Positions 23,101-29,929 are shown, counted from the stretch's first letter. The stretch: 64,000 nucleotides of DNA from [Flexibacter] sp. ATCC 35103 (GCF_001975985.1 NZ_MTQF01000003.1:321523-385522), one strand, 5' to 3'. Numbers and translations are program-made. The notes: generated by a model from the sequence alone, not told the origin.

Positions 23101-25611
23101 ATTTGTTATGGTACAAGTACCGGAAGCGTTGAATTAAATTTTGTAGACAATCAAACTGATCCTCTTGATGAAGCTGGTCCTTTTGATTACACTATTACAG
23201 GTGGTCCTGCAGTAATCTCAGGAACAACTACAAGTGCAGGTCCTGAATTGATTTCGAACCTTGTTGCAGGTACATATACCGTAACGGCAAAATTAAGAGC
23301 TTTACCTGAATGTACTGTTTCGACTGTGTTTACAATAGCACAGCCTTCAGCTCAATTAGAGGTTAAAGTATTAACTAGTCCAATTACTTGTACATCTGCA
23401 AATTATGATGACGGTGAAATCTCTGCTTCTGCAGTAGGTGGATGGGATAATAACTATACTTATGAATTAGCATTAAACGGTGCTCCAATAGTTCCTTACA
23501 GAACTGATGGAAACTTTACAGGATTAAAAGCTGGAGTTTACACAGTAAGTGCTAAAGATGGTAAAGGATGTATCGATTCTGAAATAGTGACATTAGTTGA
23601 GCCGGATCCAATCCAGGTAAATGCTACGCCAAATGCGGCAATGTTATCTTGTTTTGGAGGAAGAGACGGTATCATTACAGTTCATACAACAACAGGTGGT
23701 CAGGGAAGTAACTATTCGTATACATTAAACTACTTATCAGTAAACCCGGTTGCTGTTTCAGGTCCGCAAATTGATCCTGTTTTCGCAGGATTACCTGCCG
23801 GAACATATAGTATTACAGTTTCTGACGGATACAACTGTTCAATAACATCAGCTAATATTGTTATTACAGAACCAACAGAAATTGTTGCTGACTTAACTTT
23901 AGCAACATCACAAACATGTGATACAGAAACGACCCTTACATTAAGTGCAACAGGCGGATTAGCTCCTTACACTTACAGTGCAGATGGTACAACATATAAT
24001 GTTACTCCATTTATAAGTTCAGTATCATTCCAGGTGCCGGTTGGTAAATACCAGTACTTTGTAAAAGATGCTAATAACTGTGTGGCTAGTATTTCTAACG
24101 AAATTAAAATAGACGCTTTAGAGCCTCTGTTATTAGACTTAGATATTACAAATGCAGTTGTAAAATGTACAGGTGATTTTACAGGCGTTATCGTTGCTGA
24201 AGGAAAAGGTGCTTTAGGAAACTATCAATATACTTTAGAAACAAGTGCGGGAGTTATATTACAAGGGCCTCAGACTAATGGTAGATTCGAAGGTCTGATC
24301 GCAGGAAATTACAATGTTAGAGTTGTAAGTGGCGATTGTGATGCAGTAGTTAAATCGGTAGAAATTAAAGAACCTGCAGTTGGTTTAAGTGCTACATATG
24401 TAAAAAACAATGTTACTTGTTTCGGAGATAACAATGGTAAAATTGTGATGAGTTACACAGGTGGTACAGGTGTAGTTAAATATGCTATCTCACCAAACTT
24501 GAATCAGTTTGACACTAAAAACACATTCGAGAAATTAACAGCTGGTATCTACACTATCGTTACACAAGATGAAAACGGTTGTTACAAAATAGATGATATA
24601 GAGATTACACAACCATTGCCTGTTATTGTTAAAGAACTGGCAAACTCTATGATTCCTGAAGTTTGTAAAGACGACAAAGACGGAGCATTTAGTATCGAAA
24701 TTAAAGGAGGTACAGCACCATACAGCGTAAGTCTTGATGTTAAAAACGGAACTTATACTGTAGGAGCAATTGGTCAGACAATCTTTGACTTTACTAACCT
24801 TTCAGGAGGTGTTCATACGGTTTATGTTAAAGATGCTGAGGGATGTGCGGTTGAGTTTGTAGAGAATATGCCTTTACCGGTAGTTCTTAACCCAATTGTT
24901 GAAGTAAATTATGACTGTGTAAACAATGCACAATCTAACATGGTAACTATTACAGTTGATGCAAGCAATATAGATCTTACACAAATTGATTATTCACTTG
25001 ATAACGAAGCAGGTCCTTTCCAGACAAGCCACATCTTTACAAATGTTGCTCCTGGTAGACACTTTATTGTAGCAAGACATACAAATGGATGTATTGTACC
25101 AACAATTAGTTTCGACATCAAAGCATACGATCCGTTAACTCTTATTGAGACTACAGGACAACAGGAAATGAATATTATTAATGTTACTGCTGCTGGTGGT
25201 TCACCTGCTTATGAATACAGTTTCAACGGAGAGCCGTTTACATCTTCAAACAAATACAAAATCTACAAAACAGGAGATTATGTAGTAGTAGTAAGAGATC
25301 AAAACGGATGTACAGCGACAATTACTGTTCATGCTATTTACGTAGATGTTTGTCTTGACAATTACTTTACCCCTAACGGAGATGGTATTTATGATACATG
25401 GGGTCCTGGTTGTACAAATATTTACAACAACCTTGAGTTCTCAATCTTCGACAGATACGGTCGTGTAATTGCTAAATACCACTACGGTCAAAAATGGGAT
25501 GGTAAATACAATGGCGAAGAATTACCAACAGGAGATTACTGGTATGTTCTTAAATTAAAAGACGAGAAAGATGCGAGAGAGTTTGTAGGACATTTCACTT
25601 TATACAGATAA
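8137..25611 (+). CDS. sprB: SprB-like giant gliding adhesin exported by the type IX secretion system
   Basis: 5,824 residues. A signal peptide ends near FVISQ (residue 27); an alternative start is the Met two codons later (8143). Residues about 28-370 form a unique N-terminal domain, followed by a DUF11-like segment (about 380-470, 'NQNVTLGQQLNYEIGFKN'). From about residue 700 there are dozens of SprB-type repeats (PF13573-like), each starting with a Cys in contexts such as CNG and ending in DxxGC, which probably form disulfides. Residues about 1224-1434 are a separate beta-sandwich insert. The last 90 residues ('FTPNGDGIYDTWGPG...FSIFDRYGRVI') are a typical type B sorting domain. In F. johnsoniae SprB is the mobile cell-surface adhesin driven by the gliding motor, and its export needs SprF, encoded next here. 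Size, repeats, sorting domain and synteny all agree. Confidence 0.9.
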   Translation: MIMKTPTNLRLILIALIFFQSYFVISQNLKPFTPRFDKRLKGDMLLIGNNILNRETNNRSPKDAYNGNGYNSDFNMKYIDIDNDNTTFSSSSATLTVPKPACYKIVYAGLYWGAILQQNDRTGIEKVKLKLPTGGYNDITGQIIHDANAAPIGGDNNKAYACYADITSLVAGQTNAQGLYTVANVKSSEGTNGGTGLSAGWSIFVVYEDPTLPAKFITSFDGFSGIGGATTLDIDVAGFKTIPTGPVRVKFAFAALEGDQPIAGDYLQINGTTITATNAANAIIRPSNNFFNSSVTFVDPATDKTEDFLNRNPASTNTLGYDAGILNINNPGTLLRPGGIVIDNNETSAKIKLGSTQDVYFYYFNAFAVDIIEPHIVLTKIVKNSAGTDIGNQNVTLGQQLNYEIGFKNTGNDDAKSLTIRDQLPINIIFNYPTDINPLPAGVSIQSYDPATRSIVFKIDDSVVKANSLSDKIISFKVKVVPDCNSLSEACSNSIDNSAYATYKGTLNPDFQISDDPSVNTNTGCILTPKATNFLVGVDGCKYTATATLCKDDVNLVAANGYTSYTWFSDEARTKQIGTGQTLTVKEPGIYYVYNLAAAPCRSIYQAFTVTRFGATTTNPVIPYAKAPYKGEVLICPNNGKELPNLFLCGANDSRLIETHISDGSTLVWEKLDEASCAAPISASCANEGTSCAWTQVATGPNYEAKIAGQYRLTLNYAGGCFNRFYFNVFTNSLNPTEKHTDIICGKPGTITIGGVPAGYEYSINGTNYQASNIFNVTTAGFYTVYIRQTGVNLNPCIFTVPNIQIRQRNFAVVSEVTQPLCYGEKGRIKVAVNDANPQYYYKVYNNGSLLYNVGPVAASEYTFDNLTTDQNYVVEVSTDDGCKDTKYIYIGKVWNEYKATATLVEPLTACSDGKIKITTEGGNSPYSYFINSDTVFQSSNEYVVTAPGTYVIKIVDKNNCTLTRTVVVPSNTKPTYTITNTNSTCYNDNSEIRVNVTNANGYSMSYSINNGGTYQTNPVFSNLQPGTYNVVVRYGITYTPEFGQPTIKYCSDPAVQKIILGPTSAVTASGGVAALAGCTLGQQGGKLRINNAQGGTTPYQYSFDGGATWQATNEKDVLPGSYILKIKDAVGCEYTIPYTVTLDQKPAEPTIKVEDPIFNCNGTATSTVTVTNGTSANYKYEYFRNGIPNTPITNNVFANVPSGTHTISVKYTVTTVSTYSNLLQEDFGKGGYTTTPGINPAYCFEDESTPHPVGYPCGAFNDYQINDGKYAVASSIKTNFGNSWIFAKDHTVPQDPLGRFLCVNVGGSAGIGGILYSKPIKDVIDNQSVIISLWAENLIVKTSTSHADPKLTIQLVNNLNNVGGVEEIVATTDTSNPWVVPKTEKWEYKELTLNPGIGKTNLSFVIRSYSNEFNGNDVLIDDIWVRQIPESCLATKDFPVVVGTDKAFSAAIVGHKDLTCFGANNGEITLSAQNFGTAYGFDYSLDNGTTWTNSKTSPVTVTGLTGKTYNILIRYDDKAASCSFPFSQPIGVPAELKIDAKVTKLATCTTGATITATATGGTPAYEFELRAANGVTVVRAFQNTGVFANVPTGTYTVVTRDQYACSSTASAQVVVDAPVLPTASLAATSNYCFSSSKGATLVVTATGTGAITYSLDGAPAQNTNTFTNVGPGTHTITVTDSNNCPVTISNIVIAPELKAAASITKTLDCTTPNATIKVDITDGVSPYTYKVKKDTGAYGGVVNVTGNTFNYSATTGAGLYTFEITDSKGCITTVTATISPITNPTVTASPTQITCNGLQNGTVELLGAGGSGGYEYNFNNLGWSTNTLYSNLSPNVDYTYQVRDSKGCTSASAIIRLTQPAVVTGTIAATTIKCSATGTVPAVVTVTAGGGTGTYTYSFNGTTNFTTTNTFSTTTAGTVTAYIRDANNCQLGPLSIAIGALDQITDITIVDSGYDCSTTPPGGHVTLTAVKAGSLATITYQIISGPAGFNPATNTTGDFKSLAPGDYIFQATDTATNCLFTKGHTVKGTSDITAGGSVLTNIKCFGSTGTIEFTVSGVKASGFDYIIRNAANTIIQQATNVSQATTTIAVTAAQPAGTYTITVTDRLTKCQATYSVILAQPAAVLDVTATATTVNCNKFTAEITATTTGGTPAYTYAVARQGAPVPTVYNDVLTVDTANGTVLNWIVYVKDANGCTDNFPITIAVDAKPVISLVTVDNQCQTGSTSSFTITANATGLNPLSYSIDGTNFQPGNTFTVTAGTYTVTVKDKNGCTTSAATPVTVYPQVSALAGVTKELDCTTTPDATIKVDVKGGKAPYTYTVTKGSGTPSSPVGPIAGTSFTISVTPSNADGYTFVITDANGCSTTTSTTVAPITNPTVTAVKVDASCNGSATGSVQLTGAGGSGGYTYSSNGTTYALTSLFENLAAGSYTFYVKDSKGCTNTVTVTIGQPTTLTATATATNFTCSVTNTKQSATITIAVPTTGTAPYEYSFNGSPYSNNNTLTINDNGTDQTINYSVKDAKGCTTAIQQIVVKKLDPPIIASITGTAILCSPAASTTSTVTVTTTNGVGTLAYVITAPASAITNVTGATTGIFTGLTPDTYTFKVTDANGCFAIQSYTVNSLTPIAVTASKLTDVLCFGGNTGSARFTISGFSATGNYAVAVTSTPAGLPYTNVTTGDVITLNGLVAGTYNLEVTDNTTNCKDNKSVTITQPTQALAATVDVVNANCNVTTSKVTVNATGGTTAYSYAFVQNNVAPTAGDYVSNNTANLNATITDWDVWVKDANGCLIKLDVAVTTDIAPTVTASVTNQCTSTGTSFVIKAVGTGGVAPLTYSISNGVTPSPADTFTVTSPGTYIVTVKDANNCTATATVTVNSVLTANAVLVSDITCLTPAGASITINAGGGLAPYSYLVSTDGGVTYGTSPDLVGNTFTTTVAGDYYFQVTDAAGCKKVTNKVTTTTPQSIAVTATKVDPTCNAYTDGSIKLVATSGVSPFTYSIDNGATYVSTNVFGGLAAGTYDYFVKDSKGCISAPATITLNNPAPIVVNIVRNAILCNLNTPGSFDLNVVSGGVAPYVYRLYDNTFTQIDTYTETGAAATAVHKFANLNFGDYYITVVDAVGCEFKSGKLRIETPPYLSMTAVIDSNNCATGVNVTVTTSGGTPDYKYSIFGQPLTESPAQTSPTYTFIGLQHGTTYYLQVKDANDCISILEFKTPPPPSGIVITGTTATNVTCTGTSTGTLQFTVSGYDATVSVINYVVLNALTLLPVTPPIGGTLTGPAGGPVSYTIPNLKAGSYVLKVSESTGTLCSNAYTFDITQPAQPLKTAITAVVDATCNVDAQVTLTTTGGTGPYKYAAGAVGFTPTVFNTGNVLSLNYATRTNWDIVVQDANGCTDRVSTTISLAPSPVIALAVVDKCVAEGTYVVRVSQTTAGVAPYSISVNNGLYTSIPGLPYDVTGLNSGSNTISIKDVNGCIDTKSIVIEKPLLVVPAITKLPTCANNDGVIKLTPSGGSGTYSYSITPNVGTILGNVISGVPAGAYTITITDTNTLCTANAPVELSAPTPVDFTAVVIDASCNGASDGTITVNLAANSDNPVYTYSILPVPPGSVQTNNIFSNLPQGTYSITVFSGRGCSLSKPFTVGQPAILAATAAVTPYSCNTSNVAQPAVVTVNVTAGTGTAPYKYNFDGSAVYNDANTLAVLDNGTVQTIHYYVKDAKGCTFDNTVTVNPYQKITNLTFAGAAITCNAPTTSITVSVVGGYAITKYEIVSPITVDNGTSNVFAGLGPDTYVFKVTDANGCSFQKSYTIKPVTNITVSGQLIKDVSCNETAATPNGSVEFTVGNFAGSYTYSINGVAVAGTHTNPKVTLVNLAVGSYKIDVVDVATGCVATNTVVVSQPAVPLDLSLVSNVNANCSFGAKVSVIGSGGTPNYTYAFVATPATPVATDYKASPNAILDPSKTWIAYVKDSKGCIAQLPLTIATDPRPTIDPITGVCYDGAPVNVTLVGHGVGPLMYSIGNGFKSSPDFVLNAPGSYTFYVRDANNCDAVTPYVYNLDQELLLDAKLQDLTCAAPNLATITLTATQGSLTYNNYQVSFNGGAPTPATSPYTTNVPGTYTFTVTDSKNCQAVSLPVVVNPIVMPTISTTHADVSCNGGNTGSITITAGSGLPAYEYSINGTTYQPSNIFAGLTANTYTVYVRDAKKCVVSETVVISEPATLTATAVVTPFGCSLTNAPQDAVVTLTAADGTPGYKYSFDNGVTFGDSPTLTVSTIVTPKTVYYVVIDSKGCRVANSVVVNPYTPPTDMNITSTPIYCNTVGGTSTATVTGVTGGVGPYKYEIVSPATAVANNTTGVFPGLLPDNYQIKVTDANGCSTTKAIVIKESEKINVTAQLLSDVLCNGGNTGSVAFTVTNYITPANYGYSISPIAGTATKVGDVITYTGLTAGSYTFTVLDNISGCQRQVINFVVGEPAVLDFTSTATNINCNNKKAIITITATGGTQAYGYAAVVQGSPVPTTFGANPTIVVDTNNGANMVWDIYVKDLNGCPATKTQTIIEDALPTTPSVAPFSQCPDATNGTYTFTITGVTGVAPILYSIGNGFQSSPTFTVTDARSYDVTVKDGNGCEVTTTAVVNILPPLVLDVVVTKLPGCNFVDGIVTATATGGATPANYSYSLDGNFGQTSGTFNNVNHGHHTIIVTDLTTNCTDTVEFDIEKATDIQGLLVKGTDVTCNGFTDGTITATIDETGVNNNPIYYYSITAGPVTRPDQTSGVFTGLPVGQYTVTVTSGRGCKALEDVTIGQPAVITVPDPVVTQFGCTPGTNGNNLATITVNNVTGGSGNFIKYEFIKGATVLQSSTSNVYTVFDLSGGIYTVNVYDENGCVGSATSIIDIKPFISLDDIDITINKNITCVNNEDITVTVKTTGTPAPAFLLYKIEGIGGSTFTDNNTTGVFTGLPIGNYLITVENPDTHCSIQEAHYVSNPNTFEIKVNPIATEICYGTSTGSVELNFVDNQTDPLDEAGPFDYTITGGPAVISGTTTSAGPELISNLVAGTYTVTAKLRALPECTVSTVFTIAQPSAQLEVKVLTSPITCTSANYDDGEISASAVGGWDNNYTYELALNGAPIVPYRTDGNFTGLKAGVYTVSAKDGKGCIDSEIVTLVEPDPIQVNATPNAAMLSCFGGRDGIITVHTTTGGQGSNYSYTLNYLSVNPVAVSGPQIDPVFAGLPAGTYSITVSDGYNCSITSANIVITEPTEIVADLTLATSQTCDTETTLTLSATGGLAPYTYSADGTTYNVTPFISSVSFQVPVGKYQYFVKDANNCVASISNEIKIDALEPLLLDLDITNAVVKCTGDFTGVIVAEGKGALGNYQYTLETSAGVILQGPQTNGRFEGLIAGNYNVRVVSGDCDAVVKSVEIKEPAVGLSATYVKNNVTCFGDNNGKIVMSYTGGTGVVKYAISPNLNQFDTKNTFEKLTAGIYTIVTQDENGCYKIDDIEITQPLPVIVKELANSMIPEVCKDDKDGAFSIEIKGGTAPYSVSLDVKNGTYTVGAIGQTIFDFTNLSGGVHTVYVKDAEGCAVEFVENMPLPVVLNPIVEVNYDCVNNAQSNMVTITVDASNIDLTQIDYSLDNEAGPFQTSHIFTNVAPGRHFIVARHTNGCIVPTISFDIKAYDPLTLIETTGQQEMNIINVTAAGGSPAYEYSFNGEPFTSSNKYKIYKTGDYVVVVRDQNGCTATITVHAIYVDVCLDNYFTPNGDGIYDTWGPGCTNIYNNLEFSIFDRYGRVIAKYHYGQKWDGKYNGEELPTGDYWYVLKLKDEKDAREFVGHFTLYR
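11806..12440 (+). other. Non-repeat beta-sandwich insert within SprB (residues about 1224-1434)
   Basis: Between repeat units the protein carries about 210 residues with a different composition: 'LLQEDFGKGGYTTTPG' at the start, a conserved aromatic core ('SWIFAKDH', 'TEKWEYKELTLNPG') and the ending 'DVLIDDIWVRQI'. Such endings (ID-D/N-I-x-V) are typical of jelly-roll, carbohydrate-binding-like modules. It is a candidate ligand-binding head within the otherwise fibrous adhesin. No specific ligand can be read from the sequence. Confidence 0.55.
12780..22620 (+). repeat. Higher-order repeat of about 1.7-1.8 kb in sprB
   Basis: Sets of consecutive SprB repeats recur in the same order about every 570-605 residues. 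One marker unit, with a Trp before the closing motif ('NWIVYVKDANGC'-like), occurs near 14545, 16315, 18130, 19860 and 21565, with a Trp-less version near 12780. A second marker (the 'ELDCTTPNATIKV' type) occurs near 13260, 15030, 16795, 18615, 20325 and 22065. A third ('TNFTCSVTN' type) occurs near 13755, 15530, 17275, 19100, 20805 and 22560. Equal spacing of three independent markers shows the adhesin grew by duplicating blocks of about seven units. Confidence 0.75.
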
Positions 25612-25655
25612 CAAAATAAGAGCCCCTGATGATGTTATCTAAAAAAATTATTACA

Positions 25656-26630
25656 ATGAAAAAGTTTATTTTATCTTTAGTACTCATGGCTGTAACAACA
25701 AGTTACAGCCAAGAGTTAAACCTACCAGTTTTTACACAATATTTGGCGGACAACCCCTTTGTTATCTCACCAGCCTTTGCCGGTATTGGGGATAACCTTA
25801 GAATTAGGGCAAACGGTCTTACACAATGGGTGGGGATTAAAGATGCGCCAGATAACCAATCGGTTTATGCTGATTTTAGAGTACTGGATCGTTCCGGAGT
25901 TGGTATTAATGTTTATAATGATAAAAATGGTTATACGCGTCAAACAGGAGCTAAAATTTCATTTGCGCATCACATCATTTTAGATTACTATTCTAAGCAA
26001 TATCTGTCTTTTGGACTTTCCTATAACATCAATACTTTCCGTATTGATACAGATGAATTTACTAGTACGCCCAATCAGCCTTTTATTGATCCGGGAGTTA
26101 CAGACAATCGTTATAATGCAAATAGTAACTTTGATATTAGTGCTTTGTACCGTAATAAAAGTTTCTATGTAAGTTTTAACGCCAACAACGTTTTAAAGAA
26201 AAATACCGATAAATACAGAGGAGTAGAACCTAGTTTACTTTCAAACTATCAGGTATATTCAGGATACGTTTTTAAAGACGGAGAAAACAGCCGTATCGAA
26301 TATGAACCGTCTGTTTACTACCAATATTTTGCCAGCGATAAACGTTCTACAACCGATTTCAACTTCAAATACAGACGTTACAATCGTTACGAAGATTATT
26401 ATTGGATAGGAGTTTCATACCGTTTCCTAAACGACCAGTTTCCTAAACCATTATCAGTTGGGCCAATGGTAGGTTTCATGAAATCTAAATTCTATTTTGG
26501 ATATTCATACCAGGTAATGTTCAACGATTTGGGTAACTATAACACAGGTACACACTCGATAACTATTGGTTTCGATTTCTTACAATCGATCAGTAACTGT
26601 CCTTGTACACAAAGTCCGGTTCACGATTAA
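25656..26630 (+). CDS. sprF: SprF-like outer membrane protein (PorP/SprF family)
   Basis: About 324 residues from the ATG at 25656, which opens a good signal peptide (MKKFILSLVLMAVTTSYSQ); the reading frame also has ATGs at 25629 and 25632, but these add nine polar residues before it. The start of the mature protein ('LPVFTQYLADNPFVISPAFAG') is the hallmark of the PorP/SprF family of T9SS-associated beta barrels, and the rest alternates strands with aromatic ends up to 'HSITIGFDF'. It begins 44 bases after sprB. In F. johnsoniae SprF is needed for SprB to reach the cell surface but not for other T9SS cargo, so it is read here as the dedicated partner of the adjacent adhesin. Confidence 0.9.
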   Translation: MKKFILSLVLMAVTTSYSQELNLPVFTQYLADNPFVISPAFAGIGDNLRIRANGLTQWVGIKDAPDNQSVYADFRVLDRSGVGINVYNDKNGYTRQTGAKISFAHHIILDYYSKQYLSFGLSYNINTFRIDTDEFTSTPNQPFIDPGVTDNRYNANSNFDISALYRNKSFYVSFNANNVLKKNTDKYRGVEPSLLSNYQVYSGYVFKDGENSRIEYEPSVYYQYFASDKRSTTDFNFKYRRYNRYEDYYWIGVSYRFLNDQFPKPLSVGPMVGFMKSKFYFGYSYQVMFNDLGNYNTGTHSITIGFDFLQSISNCPCTQSPVHD

Positions 26631-26737
26631 AGAGCATTTTCAACAATTTAATACCTAATTTGTTTTTTTTCTTAACTTATAACGTTTTCGTTATTGTAGA
26701 TAGGTTATTTTTATATTTATTGATACTTTAAAAGTTC

Positions 26738-26745
26738 TATATTTG
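26738..26745 (+). promoter_or_regulatory. Candidate promoter -7 box for pgk
   Basis: TATATTTG fits the Bacteroidota -7 consensus TAnnTTTG. A TTG at 26720-26722 lies 15 bases upstream, slightly closer than usual for the -33 element. The start codon of pgk is 33 bases downstream. Confidence 0.6.
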
Positions 26746-26777
26746 TTTTTCTTTCAAAAAAACTAAAAAATTATCTA

Positions 26778-27965
26778 ATGAAAACTTTAAACGATTTCGA
26801 TTTTAAAAATAAAAAAGCAATTATCCGTGTTGACTTTAATGTACCACTGGATGAAAATTTTAATGTAACTGATGCTACACGTATCGAAGCTGCAAAACCA
26901 ACAATTGATGCTATTTTAGCACAAGGCGGAAGCGTAATTTTAATGTCGCATTTAGGAAGACCAAAAGGTGTTGAAGAAAAATATTCGTTAAAACATATTT
27001 TAAAAACAGCTTCAGAAATTTTAGGAGTTGAGGTTAAATTTGCTGAAAATTGTGTTGGAGAAGTAGCTCAGGCTGCAGCAAAAGATTTAAAACCAGGAGA
27101 AGTTTTATTACTTGAAAATTTACGTTTTCATGCCGAAGAAGAAGCTGGAGATGTTGCTTTTGCAAAAGAATTAGCTTCACTTGGGGACATCTATGTAAAT
27201 GATGCTTTTGGAACTGCACACAGAGCGCACGCTTCAACAACAATTATTGCACAATTTTTTCCAACAGAAAAATGTTTCGGAACATTGTTGGCTAAAGAAA
27301 TAGAAAGCTTAAACAAAGTACTTAAAAATAGCGAAAAACCAGTAACAGCAGTTCTTGGAGGATCAAAAGTATCGTCTAAAATCACTGTTATCGAAAATAT
27401 CTTAGACAAAGTAGATCACATGATCATTGGCGGCGGAATGACTTTTACATTCATTAAAGCACAAGGTGGTAAAATTGGAGATTCTATTTGCGAAGATGAC
27501 AAACAAGAATTAGCACTTGAAATTTTAAGATTAGCCAAAGAAAAAGGAGTTCAGATCCATATTCCGGTTGACGTAATTGCTGCAGATGATTTCTCAAACA
27601 CGGCAAATACAAAAGTGGTTAACGTAACAGAAATTCCTGACGGATGGCAAGGTCTTGATGCAGGTCCTAAATCTTTAGAAAACTTCAAAAAAGTAATTTT
27701 AGAGTCAAAAACTATTTTATGGAACGGTCCATTAGGAGTTTTTGAAATGGAATCATTTGCAAAAGGAACAATTGCTTTAGGTGATTATATTGCTGAAGCA
27801 ACAGAAAATGGAGCATTTTCATTAGTTGGAGGCGGAGATTCAGTTGCCGCCGTAAAACAATTTGGTTTCGAAGACAAAATGAGCTATGTTTCCACTGGTG
27901 GCGGGGCTATGCTAGAAATGTTAGAAGGAAAAGTTTTACCTGGAATCGCTGCGATTTTAGACTAA
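26778..27965 (+). CDS. pgk: Phosphoglycerate kinase
   Basis: 395 residues, the normal length for this glycolytic enzyme, which transfers phosphate from 1,3-bisphosphoglycerate to ADP in the cytoplasm. Visible motifs include the N-terminal substrate loop 'VDFNVPLD', 'SHLGRPKG' (3-phosphoglycerate binding), the hinge-region '[16 protein letters not shown]' and the nucleotide-loop 'VGGGDSVAA' near the C-terminus. It has its own candidate promoter and is separated by 147 bases from sprF, so it is not expected to be part of the spr operon. The class I aldolase at 53627-54529 acts in the same pathway but is far away. Confidence 0.97.
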   Translation: MKTLNDFDFKNKKAIIRVDFNVPLDENFNVTDATRIEAAKPTIDAILAQGGSVILMSHLGRPKGVEEKYSLKHILKTASEILGVEVKFAENCVGEVAQAAAKDLKPGEVLLLENLRFHAEEEAGDVAFAKELASLGDIYVNDAFGTAHRAHASTTIIAQFFPTEKCFGTLLAKEIESLNKVLKNSEKPVTAVLGGSKVSSKITVIENILDKVDHMIIGGGMTFTFIKAQGGKIGDSICEDDKQELALEILRLAKEKGVQIHIPVDVIAADDFSNTANTKVVNVTEIPDGWQGLDAGPKSLENFKKVILESKTILWNGPLGVFEMESFAKGTIALGDYIAEATENGAFSLVGGGDSVAAVKQFGFEDKMSYVSTGGGAMLEMLEGKVLPGIAAILD

Positions 27966-28013
27966 AATATCACAATTAACATTTTTTTACATAATTTACA
28001 TCCATAAACTGGT

Positions 28014-28021
28014 TAAGTTTG
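28014..28021 (+). promoter_or_regulatory. Candidate promoter -7 box for the MltD-like gene
   Basis: TAAGTTTG matches TAnnTTTG. It lies 54 bases upstream of the preferred ATG at 28076. No clear TTG -33 element was found. Confidence 0.55.
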
Positions 28022-28075
28022 CAAAAGTAAGGTTTCTATAATAGTTTGATTTATAGAATTTTAAAAAAATGTTAT

Positions 28076-29914
28076 ATGATTGTAAAAAAAATATCAATAG
28101 TTGTTTCTGCTTTTTTTTCAATTTCGATGTTTGCACAAGATGTTGCAAAGACAGATGTAGAGATTAAGCCAATTGTAAAGATATCGTATTTAGATTCTGT
28201 TAAAAATTCTTTTAAAAGAGACGAGATGGCAACTCGCGTTGATAGTCTCTGGATGAACGAATTAGTAAGTCTGGATATTTACGATGATCTCACGAAAGAC
28301 ATTCAAACCATCAACACAGATGTTACTGTAGATGAAGAACTGCCAACAGAATTGCTTAAACAGCGTCTTCAGGCAATGAATGAGAAATCACCTTTTGACA
28401 TTGAATACAATCAAGGTTTAGAAAACATAATAAAGTCATTTCTTAAAAATCGTAAAAAATCGTTTTCACGATTAATGTCTTTATCAGAATATTATTTCCC
28501 AATTTTTGAAGACGCCTTTGCAAAACAAAACGTCCCATTAGAAATTAAATATTTAGCCGTTGTAGAATCTGCTTTAAATCCTAAAGCAGTTTCTAAAATG
28601 GGTGCCACAGGACTTTGGCAATTCATGTACGGAACCGGGAAACAATATGCCCTTAAAATAGATTCCTATATCGATGAACGCAGTGATCCGCTTAAAGCAA
28701 CAGCTGCATGTTCAGAATACATGACTAAAATGTTCAGCATTTTTGGCGACTGGGAACTTGTTTTAGCTTCATACAACTCAGGTCCGGGAAATGTTACCAA
28801 AGCAATTCGTCGTTCTGGCGGAAAAACAAAATACTGGGACATTCGTAACCATCTTCCTAAAGAAACCCAAGGTTATGTACCCGCTTTTTTAGCTACAATG
28901 TATCTTTTTGAATATCATAAAGAACACGGAATCAATCCGCAAAGAGCCGTAGTTAAAAACTTCGAAACTGATACAGTTCAGATCAAAAACCAAATGTCAT
29001 TCAAACAAATCGCTGATTTGTTAGACATGCCTCAATCTCAAATACAACTTTTAAACCCTTCGTATAAATTAAACGTAGTACCTTTTTATCAAAACGAACC
29101 ACATTATTTGCGTTTGCCAAAAGATAAAATCGCAACATTTGTTTCAAACGAAAATAAAATTTATGATTACGTAGCGTATCAGTCGCTAAATAAAACCATG
29201 CCCGCAAAATTGGCTTTGAAAGTAACGCCAAAAGCAAAAGCAAAACTGGAGAAAACGATCGACACAGATGTTAAATGGTATAAAGTTCAAAAAGGAGATA
29301 ATTTAGGAGCCATTGCTGCAAAATATAACGTAAACATTATCGACTTAAAGAAATGGAACAACCTTAAATCTAATGCCGTTGCACTTGGAAAAAGTCTAAA
29401 GATTAAATCAGATGTTGATCCGATTATTAAAAATCCAAAAGAAATAAAAGCAACACTTGCAGTAGAGAAAAGATCTGAAGAAGCAATTGCTGCTGCAGAC
29501 GATAAGGATAAAAACAATACACAATCACAAGAATATGTTGTAGTAGCCGGAGATAATTTAGGCAGCATTGCTAAAAAATTCGGTACGACTATTGCGGAGT
29601 TAAAAGAATTAAATAGTTTAACTTCAAATAATATTGGTTTAGGTAAAACACTTTTAGTTTCTAAAACAACACCTGAAATTATTGATGAAAATGCTGTAAA
29701 CACAGCAATAGCTTCAAATTCTTCGATTGATTCATTCAAGAAAAAAGCAACTTCAACCAAAGATCTTGGAGAAGACTATTACGTTAAAAAAGGAGATTCG
29801 TTATATAGTATTTCAAAAAAATATCCTGGAGTTACGATTTCAGATATTAAAAAATGGAATAATATAAAAGACGGAGATATTAAACCCGGAATGAAACTTA
29901 AAATAAACGGATAG
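28076..29914 (+). CDS. mltD: Membrane-bound lytic murein transglycosylase D-like protein with three LysM domains
   Basis: 612 residues from the ATG at 28076; an upstream TTG in frame (28046) is less likely because this ATG opens a clean signal peptide (MIVKKISIVVSAFFSISMFAQ). The SLT catalytic domain spans about residues 130-260 with the expected Glu near 164 in 'VVESALNPKAVS', then 'GATGLWQFM' and 'LASYNSGPGNV'. Three LysM peptidoglycan-binding modules follow at about 400-443, 486-529 and 567-612 ('YKVQKGDNLGAIA', 'YVVVAGDNLGSIA', 'YYVKKGDSLYSIS'). It should cleave glycan strands in the periplasm to make 1,6-anhydro muropeptides. The name is by domain layout; E. coli MltD is a lipoprotein, whereas no lipobox Cys is seen here. 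Confidence 0.85.
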   Translation: MIVKKISIVVSAFFSISMFAQDVAKTDVEIKPIVKISYLDSVKNSFKRDEMATRVDSLWMNELVSLDIYDDLTKDIQTINTDVTVDEELPTELLKQRLQAMNEKSPFDIEYNQGLENIIKSFLKNRKKSFSRLMSLSEYYFPIFEDAFAKQNVPLEIKYLAVVESALNPKAVSKMGATGLWQFMYGTGKQYALKIDSYIDERSDPLKATAACSEYMTKMFSIFGDWELVLASYNSGPGNVTKAIRRSGGKTKYWDIRNHLPKETQGYVPAFLATMYLFEYHKEHGINPQRAVVKNFETDTVQIKNQMSFKQIADLLDMPQSQIQLLNPSYKLNVVPFYQNEPHYLRLPKDKIATFVSNENKIYDYVAYQSLNKTMPAKLALKVTPKAKAKLEKTIDTDVKWYKVQKGDNLGAIAAKYNVNIIDLKKWNNLKSNAVALGKSLKIKSDVDPIIKNPKEIKATLAVEKRSEEAIAAADDKDKNNTQSQEYVVVAGDNLGSIAKKFGTTIAELKELNSLTSNNIGLGKTLLVSKTTPEIIDENAVNTAIASNSSIDSFKKKATSTKDLGEDYYVKKGDSLYSISKKYPGVTISDIKKWNNIKDGDIKPGMKLKING

Positions 29915-29929
29915 TAAAAAAATCTTACA

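Noticed and set aside
29287-29760. 157-residue minus-strand frame inside the transglycosylase gene
   Set aside because: It lies fully opposite the LysM region, whose plus-strand domains are clear.
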